From positions 12,160,418 to 12,224,417 of the forward strand of contig JAEMBT020000004.1 of assembly GCA_018873245.2 (NCBI GenBank): DNA of 64,000 bases, written 5' to 3'. The notes beneath the pieces are model-generated. The model did no database searches, was not told where the DNA came from, and worked only from the letters and a program-made list of their open reading frames with translations. The translations under genes and the position numbers were made by a program. Source of the DNA: Archegozetes longisetosus (lineage: Eukaryota > Arthropoda > Arachnida > Sarcoptiformes > Trhypochthoniidae). Positions 14,101-25,439 of the stretch are shown piece by piece. Numbering within the stretch: the first letter of the stretch is position 1; the number at the start of each line of letters is the position of its first letter.

Positions 14101-14380
14101 GAGATGATTGAGTTCGTGGTAACTGTCTCTGAATTTGATGAGGAATGAATGCGACCGCAGAGGAGGACACCGAAGCATTTGCGCCATAGTTATTATAAAC
14201 GGGTCGCGAGGATATCTCTTGTTCGAAACTATCATTTCATTCAAATCGAGTTAAAATGTTATTTAATTTGATCACTAGATTAATTCAAATATTGATAAAT
14301 AAATCAATGACAAACCGATTCATTTCTGCCTCCATTTCGCGTCTTTTTCTTTCATCAATCATTGCCTGATAGGAATCCAT
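8170..14380 (-). CDS. RBM42: RNA-binding protein 42 (RBM42), three coding exons
   Basis: RBM42 is a nuclear RRM protein linked to pre-mRNA splicing. Coding exons are 14316-14380, 13585-14228 and 8170-8282, joined by GT/AG introns in phase, giving 273 residues. The first exon encodes MDSYQAMIDERKRREMEAEM. The middle is Ser/Gln/Thr-rich and low in complexity, followed by a Lys-rich patch. The RRM carries RIFCGDLGNDV (RNP2) and SRGYGFVSFKD (RNP1). The last exon, 5.3 kb away, encodes YVGSRPIKLRKSMWKERN and a basic tail ending KAKLGLI, matching the conserved RBM42 C-terminus. The protein is shorter than the human one (480 residues), mainly in the low-complexity part. Reading past the donor at 13585 would end the protein in the middle of the RRM, so the distant last exon is needed. 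A complete gene lies antisense inside the last intron. Confidence 0.93.
8283..12265. other. RBM42 last intron, part upstream of the nested gene
   Basis: This AT-rich sequence is the larger part of the 5302-bp intron (8283-13584). I see no second coding gene in it. A minus-strand frame at 8819-9142 contains a hydrophobic stretch but has no exon context or family match. A TATA-like sequence at 12127-12133 precedes the nested gene. Confidence 0.55.
12127..12133 (+). promoter_or_regulatory. Candidate TATA box of the nested gene
   Basis: TATAAAT lies 133 bp upstream of the ATG at 12266. Transcription would start about 30 bp further on, leaving a 5' leader of about 100 bases. The position is plausible, but TATA-like strings are common in this AT-rich DNA. 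Confidence 0.4.
12266..13117 (+). CDS. Secreted prohormone-like protein, nested antisense in an RBM42 intron
   Basis: A single-exon frame of 283 residues opens with a clear signal peptide (MYIIFVTFITLFIGISRSA). The mature part is acidic and Asn/Pro-rich. It has two Cys (189 and 201, twelve residues apart) and two dibasic KR sites (166-167 and 222-223). The second site is followed by NMFRSMGWGPSGSH, and the C-terminus is basic. Signal peptide, paired-base sites and a lone cysteine pair resemble a neuropeptide or prohormone precursor, but I do not recognise the family and no amidation motif is obvious. It could instead be a lineage-specific secreted protein. The whole gene, including a TATA-like box at 12127 and an AATAAA at 13437-13442, sits inside the last intron of RBM42 on the opposite strand. 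Confidence 0.8.
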   Translation: MYIIFVTFITLFIGISRSAPIETTKTKKLMPIDLSKLSNELHGSSISKFADASNIMKPSQHSKMLNVDLSALRIPTFDSIKPKEDNSLPIDNPFNHNQKSFEDFNQPNSFENEIPDTRYDEYVQPLRIIPHNLYFNLWTPEIPGNDALTDFLHEEYKNGRLVSNGKRDFTSLEWEDNEIPIFNDQTKPCVYDIPKEYGINCEDFMKLINHPMHYIGNGNLVKRNMFRSMGWGPSGSHINIPSKIGAKTSKDNVYNKSQRNRQKQGNRKSNDHRWSVPHLFGSY

Positions 14381-14985
14381 TGCTTTATTCGCTTAGAAAT
14401 ATGAAACCTGACTCCAACTAATTAATTAATGCTTCGTTTCAGACGTATCCTAAACAATTTAGATGTTAATTTCGATTCGATTTAATAGTTGTTTTCAACT
14501 TTTTACTATTTATCTCAATTTAAGTAAATATTGCAAAATTACATAAAATACGTCTTCATTTCTGTTAGCAAATTCACGAGTTTGCGAGCATTTGTCGCGA
14601 GATTGACGTCATTTCAATAAATATTCAAGAGCATTATTAAACATAATATATGAATGAATATGAAGGAAAAACATTCGAAGTTATTCATCTGATGCTTTAA
14701 GAGCAATAATGAGTTATCTGCTTCCACCACAAAAAGTGTCGTAATAGACGCAGATCTATCTATCGCCCAAGCCTTTTTACAACACGAAATTAAAGGCCAG
14801 ATAACTGATTATTACTCTTTAGGCATAAACTGTAAAAGTGAAAAGTGATCAAAACTTTTAAAAGGCTGGATTGTCAACAAAATTGTCACTTTTACTAAAA
14901 CATTTACTATTTTAAGAGTTGGACTCATGTTTTGATTAAAATTTTAGTCTGATTTTAACACTAAATTTAATCTAGATAAAATAAT
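14381..14985. other. Short intergenic stretch between RBM42 and a decayed gene
   Basis: This is the 5' side of RBM42 (minus), shared with the start of the plus-strand remnant at 14986. It is AT-rich. No promoter motif stands out, and I see no RNA gene. Confidence 0.5.
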
Positions 14986-15780
14986 ATGATGAGAGCCGTA
15001 GAACTGCCAAAACTGTCGTTAGGCTCATTACTCCAAACGATTACCGAAACTAACATCGAAAGTCGAAAAGAAGCAAAAGCTTTGCAAATTTTCAAAACTG
15101 GGGGTAAGTTCGAACCAAAAACCATTGGCTCTATTGAACTATGGTGTCACTCATTATGACTATCTTTTGGATCATAAGAAATATAGAGGTAATCGTTGTG
15201 ACAACTATTGCCTGATTGAAGTTTTCAACTACTATTCACATCCATTTGAAAGACAAGATTTCAACGAATATTTTCAAATGATCGATCATTTGCAACTTTT
15301 AGCTGCAGGTTTTTATCATTAATTCGTATTTATTCTAATTATTCGCCACACGAATGATTTATCAATTTTTACGCTATGTTAATATAGTTTTCATTATATT
15401 TAGAGTCAATTTTTGGTAAAGATCACAAGCCGAGGTCGATCGCAATGAAGAGACAGACAATAATGAATAACGGTTGGATTCAAGTCCTAATGAAAATAAT
15501 GAATTGAATGGAGTAAATGGTGGAGAAAATGTATCGAATGCTCCACTTCTAGTCGCAACTCAAGCTTAAGTCTTCCACAAACACCTGATCGAAAAAGAGT
15601 ACGAAATGAGAATCAAATATTAAACAATTGAACTGCAAAGAAGTCTAAAACTATGAAGGAATTTACTCTCGTTAGAGATCTGTTGACTATAAATATAGAA
15701 AATACGACTTTCAAATATTTTATTAAACGTAGTCAACTAAATCAGAGTTATCAGCGTCAGCATTATAACTGACAATTTTG
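14986..15780 (+). pseudogene. Decayed or error-containing unknown coding gene
   Basis: From two adjacent ATGs at 14986, a frame encodes MMRAVELPKLSLGSLLQTI and continues to IFKTG. A run of five G at 15100-15104 then breaks the frame. In the next frame the sequence is protein-like (LALLNYGVTHYDYLLDH to LLAAG) and ends at a possible donor near 15308. Possible further exons begin after an acceptor at about 15403 (SIFGKDHKPRS) and contain DSSPNENNELNGVNGGEN, then in another frame SLSLPQTPDRKRVRNENQ, with further stops. Phase-consistent, low-complexity nuclear-protein-like text in three shifted frames indicates a once-real gene. I do not recognise the family. Either this is a decayed pseudogene or the assembly has several base errors here. 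Confidence 0.5.
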
Positions 15781-16697
15781 AAAGAAAAGATTTTAAACTT
15801 GAGATCAAAATGAGCACATGTATCGGTTTGACCTCAGAACAAAATAAACAAACATTTTGGTGGTACAAAACGAGATAAAATCGCTATTAAGAATGCATGT
15901 TGTTAGTTCGTATTGCAATCAGAATAGGATACAAATTGTATTATTGACCCCAAAGTTCCTGAATAATAACTTGTCTGGTAAATTGCTATTTACCTTAAGA
16001 CTAAGCACTGATTTATCAATATTTAGATAACTTATCGATTACATAAAGTAAATTTACTACTTTGATACACACTTATTTTAACTAATCATTCATGAAATAC
16101 TAATATGACTTTTTTACTAGTAATAACTCGAGTAATTACAATTTTTATGACTATCACTCAATTTCAATTATTTGATTATTACATCTCATTTTGCTATGCT
16201 ATTCGATAAATTGATGCAGTAACTAACTAGTGTGTGAGAATTCAATGTTTTTTCAATAATAAATTTAAGATAAAACTGTTGAGCCGTGTTTTTGTACTGA
16301 AACCCCATTTATATCGTTCATTCTTCAGTATCATCAGGATCTGATGTATTAAATTCTTTTAACTTAAAAGTTTATAATAATTTGTTAAAACAGAGCTTTC
16401 TTTAATGAAATCGCAACTTTAGTGGTCCCACCCGAATTTATTATTGCAAAAGATAATAGTTAACGACATTTTGAGCCAAGTCTCGCAAAGGCACCTTCTT
16501 GTTGTAATTGTAATTTGATTTGACGCTAATATCATTTTATAATAGTTGGTTAAACATTACAAATGCACCCAAATAATGCAAACAGTTTTAAATTTTATTC
16601 ATATTGAATTGAAAATAATTGGAACAATTTTATATTATATCTTGATTTTGAGAAGGCAGAGAAAATATTTAATTGCTATTTTTAGAGAAAACTGGAT
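15781..16697. other. Intergenic, nothing recognised
   Basis: AT-rich sequence downstream of BAF (minus), with no supportable gene, repeat or RNA. Confidence 0.5.
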
Positions 16698-17048
16698 CTA
16701 ATCGAGAAAGTTTTGAGACCATTCGAGAAGTGCTTTATAACAGATGTTTGCTGTGCTCTTCTTTGTTCCAATTGTGCTGACCATCCATTCTATGAACATA
16801 TCTTTATCCTTTTTCAATACAAGAAATTGTCCCAACAATACATACGCCTATAAATGAAATATCAATAATACCATATGATGTTTACTTGTATTGGAAATGC
16901 CCTGAAGTACCTGATCAAAACCTTTATTTGTCAGCAATGATTTAACGTTTTCATTAATTCCCGGCAATTCAACGATAGGCTTATCGCGCATCGGTTCTGA
17001 CACAAAATCTATATATTTCTTATGAAGTTCTTCTTCTGAAGACGACAT
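16698..17048 (-). CDS. BANF1: Barrier-to-autointegration factor (BAF)
   Basis: BAF is a small DNA-bridging protein that links chromatin to LEM-domain proteins and lamins and is needed for nuclear envelope reassembly. Two exons, 16911-17048 and 16698-16847, join in phase 0 across a 63-bp intron to give 95 residues (human 89). Hallmarks are KYIDFVSEPMRDKPIVELPG (family HRDFVAEPMGEKPV-SLAG), the helix-hairpin-helix region KGFDQ|AYVLLGQFLVLKKDKD spanning the splice, and FIEWMV with a C-terminal EWSQNFLD. The start is the ATG at 17048; no earlier in-frame ATG exists. The N-terminus has an extra SSSEEE patch, with several Ser near the N-terminal segment that VRK kinases phosphorylate in other animals. 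Confidence 0.95.
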
Positions 17049-18014
17049 TCTCTTCAATTATTTTTAGAATAGTCAAAAATAGTCTAACATCAAACTGAAA
17101 ACTATCTTTGAAACGACACAATAAATATTTTGGAAATGATACCTATAAGTGAAACTTTGATCAGAAAATTTGATGACCCAAAGTTCATAAGGGCCCCATC
17201 CTATCAGTTCTTATCGGTTTAAAATATTCAGTCACGTTTATTTTTTCATAAAAATTAGTTCTTTCACAAGTTTATCATCTCGAATCAACTTAAGTAAGAG
17301 TTGTGGCCAATTTTTAGTAAAATTTTGCACACTTTCCTTTCTCATAAATCTGTTTCGAAAAATGACTCATTTTTATACCTATGGGTGCAATATTATTAAA
17401 ATTTAGCTTAACCATGCATGTCCTTCGGGTTAAATAAAAATCTCAATGAATAAAACGCATGATCTCAGGCAATCTTTTCTAATAAGAACTCCATAGTGGA
17501 CAAGTTTTCAAAATTTGTAGGTCCCACAGGACTCAATGGAACAAGTTTGAAAGCTATGATGTTGAAGATAAGACGTCCTGATCTCAAAGATCATATGTAT
17601 AATAAACCGATGAAAACTTAGGAAAGGTAGTTTTTAAGATATACGACTTAACATTTTTCATAGAAATAAGTTATGATGGACCTGTGGTGGCCTTTCGAAT
17701 ATAAGCAACCTAAACTTAGGTTAGATTTATCATTTTGACTGCCACTGAGTCCTAAAGCTATGAAAAAATGGTTACAACTCTTGATCCTTTTTTGTGATAC
17801 AACAAGCTTTTAAACACGTACAAACTGTCATTTTATCTTGATTAAAACTACCTAACATTTTTTTATAAAAGTAATAAAAGTTGGAAAATAACTGAAAACT
17901 TTAAGCATTTCGTTCAATAAATATTTGTATCTTTATTTCAAGTTTTGAGTAAAAATTTAAATAGATTAAAATACCAATTGACTAAATTTTAGAAAATCCG
18001 AATCCGTTTATGAA
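17049..18014. other. Divergent intergenic region between BAF and nicastrin
   Basis: BAF (minus) and nicastrin (plus) start about 970 bp apart, so this stretch probably holds both promoters. No TATA box or other motif is convincing. Confidence 0.45.
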
Positions 18015-20624
18015 ATGATAGCAATTAGATCTTTACCTTTTGGGATAGTTTTACTTTCACTATTGATATTGGGTCAGTTTTTATTTAAATTCATCTTTAA
18101 TGCAATGCATCAAATGAATGCTTTATTAAATATTTAAAGTTGATTAACTTTATTTGAAAATATATAACAAATTTTGATTACATTAAGGCATTTGTGAAAG
18201 CGATTTCTATTCCAAAATATATTACGATGTCATGAAAGACCAAACCATCAATCATTGCGTTCGAAGACTTAATGCCACAAAACAGATTGGATGCAGTTGT
18301 AATACAAACTTAGTTTATGAGAAATCAGTTCACGTGTTTTAAACTAAATGTACCCTTTCGCTGTTTACTTCACTTAAAGCAAAAGAAGGTGCAAATGTTG
18401 GAGTCCTTCATTTGGTTAAAGATCAAGCTGATATTCAATGGATTGTAAGCAAAGGATCGGCTCATCCATATGTGGCTATACTTACCATTTAGTTCTACTC
18501 TATGTAAGACAACTACTTATTATCAAATAATTGGCTCAAATATTTAAAAATCAAATTAATTTAGGGAAACTTTGAGTCGCTTTCATTCATCTGAGGGTAG
18601 GGTCGAAGGAGTTTTAGTGATAGATGAGACACCGAATTCATTGCCAAACCGAAGTATATCATCAGATAGTTCGTGTCCTAATGAAGAGTTTAGTCTCTAC
18701 GCAGATAGCAGCCAATACAATGACTGCTCGAAGCAATCCTGGAATTATGGGAGTCCTTCGTTAGACATTATGTTCAATGACTGGCCATTCCCTATCTTTC
18801 TGATCAACAACATTACTGAAATCAATCAAATAATGGATGTATGAAATTAAGCCTAAAATTGATGAAGTTGAATAAGTTTTTAATTAGCTTTTGAATACTG
18901 AAGTGTCACAAAAGACAAAACATACCAGATAGTGATGGTAGCGTTGTTTGGCCACTCTGTGCTACTCAACTCACCAGTCCTATGTTCGCTACTAAAAATT
19001 CCGCCACATGCAAGAGAAGAAAATCTCGTCTCTTTTCTCTTGTTAATGGTTAGCAATACTGTTAACATTATCAAACTTTTGTTGATTATTCTTAGTTCAA
19101 TAATTTTTGCTTTGTTCCATTTTACCGTTTTTACATAGTTAGAGCCGTATTGCTATGAGATGAAAGGCGAAAATATATTCTCTCCTTATTTGAGCACATC
19201 TTCCAATCAGACCATTGCTAATCGTTCAGTCATAATACTCGCTTCTAGAATGGATTCATTTTCATTTTTCGACGATTTATCCCCAGCTGCAGATTCTGTC
19301 TACAGTGGACTGATCACACTTTTTGCAGTCGCTCATACATTGGCTTCCTATAGATCTGAGATTATTCGATTACAAAGTAGTTTAACAGTTAAAACCAATG
19401 TATTATTTTCGCTATTCGACGCTGAATCGTTTGGTTATATTGGATCTTCGAGTGCTGTTCATGATATGGTCAAAGAAAATAAGTTTCCGGTTGATCCTGA
19501 AGAAGGATCAAGTCGGGCACAGTTGCGAATGTATCACTTCTCACATTTCATTGAATTAAATCAATTGGCATTACATGAGAATTCAAATTTATGGATTCAC
19601 GCTAATAGTAGTCTGTCAGAAGAAGTCATTGATTTAATATCAATAATAAAAGAAAGGGCCAACCACTTCAATTTGACAATAGATCCATTTCCAAACGATA
19701 CTTCAGTGCCATTTCCTCCTTCATCAGTACAAAGTTTTCTTAAACATGATCCAAGTTTAATCGGTGTTGTTATTACTAATCACAAGATACGATATACCAA
19801 CAGATTTTATCATAGTATCTATGATAATCACCTCAATCTGAAGGAATTTGGCAATATTGTCAACCATTTAGCGAAGGCTGCTCAAGTTATTTCATCAGTT
19901 ATTTACAAGTTACTGACAGATAAGCATATAAATGATATCAAAGTAGAAGCCAGTCTAATAGAAAGATTAATTGACTGCTATCTTGTCAACTCTTCGTGCT
20001 CTTTGTTCAGGGAAACTTTGAGTCCTACGTCATCGCATGAATATCAAGGTTTATTGGAAATATCGGTAGTTCTTAATCATGATTCTGAATAATTGATTTT
20101 ACAGAACACCATATTCAACATTTTCACTAGCAAAACGTTCAGATCGAGAAACCCTTCGCTTTATTTCGTATTCACTGCTCAAATATTTAAGTGGACAAAA
20201 AATCGAAACAGATAAAGAAAATTGCTCTAGACTCGATGAACCGGTAGTGCAAAAAGTTTGAAGTGAAAATTTCAATTCTTTATCTCATTTACAGGAATAT
20301 GAGTTCAATTGGATAAACGGACCAGAATATAGTGGTTTGTGTCTGAAGTCTCAAGTTACAGTGGTAAGTGCCAGATCGCCAGCATTTCGATCTGATCAAA
20401 TCAATAGCAAACTATACTGGACTTGGACTGAGAGTCATCATCAAAAAGCAAAGTTAAGAATCTTTTACAAACCTAGTATGTGGGATCAACTTGTCACACT
20501 AATGATTGGTATCGCTGCACTTATTTTGTCATTTATGGCTATTTTCTGGATTAAGAAAAATTCTCAAATACTTTTTGATACATGTGAATTGAGTGAGCCG
20601 TCAGAGAATAGCATTTCTTTTTGA
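18015..20624 (+). CDS. NCSTN: Nicastrin, gamma-secretase subunit; eight exons with an in-frame TAG in exon 3
   Basis: Nicastrin is the type I membrane glycoprotein that gates substrates for gamma-secretase (with presenilin, APH-1 and PEN-2). Exons 18015-18072, 18188-18298, 18380-18503, 18565-18838, 18904-19041, 19139-20048, 20131-20243 and 20295-20624 keep phase and total 686 codons (human protein 709 residues). They encode a signal peptide (MIAIRSLPFGIVLLSLLILG), the CVRRLNATKQIGC segment, VVWPLCATQL, ILASRMDSFSFF, the ESFGYIGSS motif (the family motif is DYIGS), YWTWTESHHQKAKLRIF, and one C-terminal membrane span (LVTLMIGIAALILSFMAIF) with a short tail. TAG at 18490-18492 is codon 94, inside otherwise conserved sequence (HPYVAIL before, METLSRF after), with spacing equal to the human protein. 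It may be an assembly error, a polymorphism, a recoded codon or a sign of gene loss. Confidence 0.93.
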
Positions 20625-22292
20625 AGACATTATCAAATTAATTGATTTTATACAATATTTGAACATTGTTCGATACATTTTTCAATTAGACAAACTTCTT
20701 GTTATTATTCAATTAAAACTCTTAATAGACTTGAGTTAATTATCCAATAGATTATTCTAATGTTCTCGCATTTCAAATACTGCGTAATTCATTTTGATAT
20801 TATTAAAGTTTTCAATGTTTATAAATTTTGTATTTTTCTATGAGCTCTACTTTCTTTTAATTTCCATGAACTAAAATAGTTTTTATAATAGATAAACAAA
20901 TTCTGTTGAAGTAGAATCGAGACGAATCCTGACTTCAGGTTATAATACCTGTAGTCGTAGATGTGGTTACGCTTCGATTAAGTTCTGTCACGAATTAATA
21001 TAATTTGATAGGATTAATGAATAGTTTATAAGGAATCGAAAAAAGTTATAAAAAATTGAAGTAATATCGATATCTCTATAGCAACTTTATGTACATTTGT
21101 TTAAAAATAATATGTGAAGCTCATTAGAGGTAATTTTACCAAGTTTAATGCCGAAACGATCGTAATTAAAATCGATAAATCCTTGGACTCATTTTAATGA
21201 TTTTAAATACTAAGAAAAGACTCATTATTATCGAAATAAAAAATGGGATCATTTTCTAGAACATCATTAAAGCTGTTGGGTTTGTGTGTGGTTGACTCGC
21301 AAACTCTATTTCTTGTTGAATGCTATAATGGATTTTCAAGATTTTAACATATCTACACCTGGAGTTCTCGCTAATATACGGATTCCAAGTGATCAAATTA
21401 TCGAGTCTCTAGGATTTTTATTTACTAATTACGGAAAAGTTTCTCACACTAGAATTATCTGCAAAGTTTGGTGAGTCTTAATTTTCCTAATTATAGGTTT
21501 ATGTCTTTCATTTTTCGACTTATCTGTCAAATTGAAAAGCACAAACAATTTCAATCAATCGAGTTCTAAGTTTATCTAGAGTAAATAAAAATCTTTTTTT
21601 CCTTTTTTTAAAGACAAGTTTTTTGATGTTTTTCTAACTTAGAAAGCGATCAATAAGTAGAACTACCAAATAGTGTTCAAGTCTAGTGATAAACTTTAAA
21701 ACAAAGTGGATTAAAGTTGAGATTATTGTAACTTATGATTGAAGTTGGAACAAGAATTCAAGAGTTAGATAACATGATTGTTTCAATAGACGTCTTGAAC
21801 TTTTTAGAGGCTTTCAAAACTATTGACATAGATTTTTGAGTAATTTAAGTAAGTCTCACTTTTATCTGATTTGATCGATAGCTTATATAAATTGATAGAT
21901 CAAACAAGTAGAGAACGTTAGGATTCCTGAGTCGGCAATTATTAAAAAGTTAGTAAACTCGCAGACAGCGAAACATTTGTTGTGAACAGAGTTTATCTTC
22001 TACTGAGAGGAGTCGCTACTAATGCAATAACAGGCTTTAAAAGTTAGGCCAACACATAACGACACATGACAGCAAAATAGCAATCAATTGATGTCACCTT
22101 TAATTCTGTTATTAAAAAAATTGATAACTTATTATTTTATTAATCCTTAACATTGATTAACAGCAAAAATGATAAAAAATATACTAAATTTTTAGACGAG
22201 AATATATTTGTTATATTGTGATATATTTTAATTGATTTTAATTTTATTATTTATTAATGTATTAAATAATTATTAAATTGAGTGATCACGAA
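20625..22292. other. Intergenic between nicastrin and WASP
   Basis: AT-rich. The only coding-like piece is a possible orphan exon at 21328-21470. No repeat or RNA gene was recognised. Confidence 0.45.
21328..21470 (+). other. Possible orphan coding exon
   Basis: An ATG opens a 47-codon frame (MDFQDFNISTPGVLANIRIP at its start) that ends exactly at a good donor, TTTG|GTGAGT. No matching second exon was found before WASP at 22293, and the product has no domain I can name. It could be a first exon, a fragment or chance. Confidence 0.25.
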
Positions 22293-25200
22293 ATGGCCAC
22301 AAATATGCAGCAAAAAAGACAATTACCAGAGAATAAACCCTCAACTCTCTTGTCTAAAGAAGAAAATGAAATCATATTTAATCTATTAGGCAAAAAATGC
22401 AATGTAAGTCAATACGAAAAACGCCAGTCAACTATATTTCAAAGTATTGATGGTTTTGTTCAATCGGTTAATTCATTTTTTCATATATTCAACAGACATT
22501 ATCGACATCAGTGGTTCAACTATTGCTAACTGAACCACCGCATCACTCGAAATGGCAGATAAAATGCACTGGAGTTGTCTGTTTCGTCAAAGACAATCCA
22601 AAGCGATCATACTTTATACGTGTCTTCGATTTTGATGTATTTATTTGTTTATATGCTTATTAGGTTTTTGTACCTCAATTTCTTTTTGTTTTGTTTCTTA
22701 AGAACTTGCAATTCCGTTTAGTTTATGTTGAACTTTGTTATTTTTATTCTAATAATTTTTTATTTGATCGATTTTGCAATTTTTATTTAGGTTAGAATTT
22801 GTAATATTTATTTTAGATATAATTTTTTGAGATAAAGAAAGCATTCTTCAATAATGTAATAAATAACTGTGGTTTTTTCTTACAAATGTTTAGAGACGAT
22901 GTCTCGCATGGGAACAAGAATTATACAATACATTTGAATACAAAGCTCCGAGAACTTTCTTTCACACATTTGAAGCTCACGTATGACTTACTTATTACTG
23001 AACTTTGCATGAACTTTGAATTTGAATATAATTGACTAACTATAAATACTTGTTTCAATTTCTTAATTAAAGGACTGTATGGCTGGTTTGAACTTTGCTA
23101 ATGAACAGGAGGCTATACTATTCAGAAATGCAATACTAGAGAAATTGTCAATTAGGCATCAAAAGAGACAAGGTATTAATATAAGTGACCTCTAATATTA
23201 GGCTAATCTTTTAACTTCTAGGATACCGGTTTTTCCATTTATTTTTCTCGTTATTAATGATTTTGTGTCGCTCTGATTAATTTTTATTTCTATTGAGATT
23301 ATTTCAGTTGCTGTCAAAAAGTATTTGATGGCACGTGCCGTTAATCTCATTTAAGTCGCCAAACTTATATTTATGAGGTTTAACTTCTTTTAAATTCAAA
23401 TATCAGTCCAAAGTCGGAACTGCTTTCAGATATTTTTCAATGATTTGAAAGACTTACTCAAAATGATTCGTCAAATAAGTTGTCCTTTTTTAAGAGTACA
23501 GGAATGTTTTACTTTAATCTTGGCGTCAGCTAGAATTCAACTCCAATCGCAGACAATGTTTGAAATTAGTGTTTTTTGCCTTCATTTCTGTCAGATTTTT
23601 AGTTTTTATCTATTGATTAATAGTAAACTAATTATTTGCATTAAAATCCTTAATTCGTTCGAAAGATAAGCGTCTTGATTGTTTTTAGGAGCTTACAAAA
23701 AGAAATTTCCTTCTAACTACTCTCTAATTCGACATTTGAGCTAAAATTTAGACTAATTACTTGTTTTGAGGGATTCATTTCAAGTTCTCAATCGAAGTTT
23801 TTTATTGAATAGTTTTCAAGTTTGTCCTGTTTTTGTACTGATTTAATAAGTACTACTGATTTTAATCTAATAGCGATTAGTGTTAGATGTAAGATATACA
23901 TTTTATAATCTAGAATAACAAACATTACATTCCGATAAAGGCGTTTGCATAATTTGATAAAATAAAAAAAGTTAGAGTTCAGTAACCATTCTTATGTTTG
24001 AAATGACACTTGAATTTATAAGTCTCATTACCATCTGATAGCAATGCAATTGATTCAAGCGCTTGATTACATACGTCGAATTGATAGCAAAAATAATGAC
24101 AACTTAAGTAAAACGATTAACTGTTAAATAAGAAGTAACTGCGAAATTATGTGATTCCAAAGGGGTTTAAGCCTTAAGCAATCTGTTGAACAGTGAAGTA
24201 TTTTTTTCCGAAGCTACTAATTAGTACTTGTTATTATGGTTCACTCAAACAAAAGCGTTTTTCCATTGAATTGTATTTTCTTAATAAGTGCTTCTTTTAT
24301 CACTGTTTAATTATAGAACGAAAGCTACAGCAGCAACAAATTCCTCAACCCACTCATGCAGGAGTCAGTTTATCAGGTAATCACCCAATTCTATATCTAA
24401 TTTTCGAATCGCATGTTTGCCAATAAAAAAACGTTCAAGTATTACAGCAGTAAAATGCTGTATTCAAATTTGTGTGTGAATTATGCCTTTTTTTCTTAAT
24501 TGACATACTTTTCAATCAGTGCCGGCATCAACTAATCGTTTGCAGTCATTAACGTCATCGCAAAATCAAATTCAAGGCAAAAAAGGGAAAAAAGATAAAA
24601 GAAAACAAAAATTGACAAAAGACGACATAGGAGCGCCCAGTAATTTCCAACATGTCCAGCACATCGGATGGAATCCAAACACTGGCTTTGATTTGGAGAA
24701 TGTTGACCCAAATCTCATCAAATTTTTCGAAGTGGCTGGAGTTTCAAAGGAACAGCTCACAGACCAGGACACAAGAACTTTCATTTATGATTTCATCGAT
24801 AAACATGGAGGCATTGACGCTGCTATTCAAGAAGTGAAACGTCCACCGCCTTCGATGCCAAGTGTGCCACCAGTTGGTTCTTTACCACCACCGATTCACG
24901 CGCCAGCCCCGTCACAACCACCACCGCCGCCAAGTAGGTCTCCGCACAAGTTGACAAGTGCTCCACCCGTTCCCACAATGCCGAGTGTAACGCCTCCGCC
25001 ACCACCACCTCCGATGCCAAACTCTGTGCCGGTGCCGCCACCTCCTCCCCCAATGCCATCATCAGGGGTGCCACCACCACCTCCTATGCCTTCAACCCTT
25101 CCTAGTGTACCTGCTGCTAATGACAGTCGTTCTGCGTTAATGGATCAAATCAGAAAAGGAAAGCAATTGCATCACGTTGAACCTGACTCGGTCTCAGTCA

Positions 25201-25439
25201 AAAGCAATAACTCGAATGATGATCCTAGAAATGCATTAATGAACCAAATCAGACAAGGCGTGGGTCTGCGATCAGTCGAAATAAATGCTGGTAAAGCTGA
25301 TCGAACTTCGAATCCAGCAGAAGTCGGAGGATTAGCGGGTGCTTTGGCGCGAGCACTACAAGAGCGGTCGAGAGCTATAAATCGAACTGATGAAAGTGAT
25401 ACGAGTTCAGGGTCTGATGAAGACGAATGGGACGATTAG
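22293..25439 (+). CDS. WASL: Wiskott-Aldrich syndrome protein (WASP/N-WASP type), six exons
   Basis: WASP family proteins couple Cdc42/Rac and PIP2 signals to Arp2/3-driven actin branching. Exons 22293-22403, 22496-22636, 22894-22980, 23073-23172, 24317-24376 and 24520-25439 join in phase to 472 residues. In order: a WH1/EVH1 domain (LGKKCN, VVCFVKDNPKRSYFIRVFDF, WEQELYNTFEY, LNFANEQEA), a basic KKGKKDKRKQK stretch, the CRIB/GBD (IGAPSNFQHVQHIGWNPNTG and following helix), a Pro-rich region with several PPPPP runs, two WH2 motifs (SALMDQIRKGKQL and NALMNQIRQGVGL), the central helix (AGALARALQERSRAI) and an acidic tail ending EDEWDD. Two WH2 motifs match the N-WASP arrangement. The start is the first in-frame ATG. 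The 1.1-kb intron before the fifth exon has no other gene in it. Confidence 0.95.

Noticed and set aside
20049-20104. Nicastrin intron ending at the AG at 20103-20104
   Set aside because: It breaks phase. The acceptor at 20130 gives the right frame (EYQ|AKRSDRETL), so the intron is 20049-20130.
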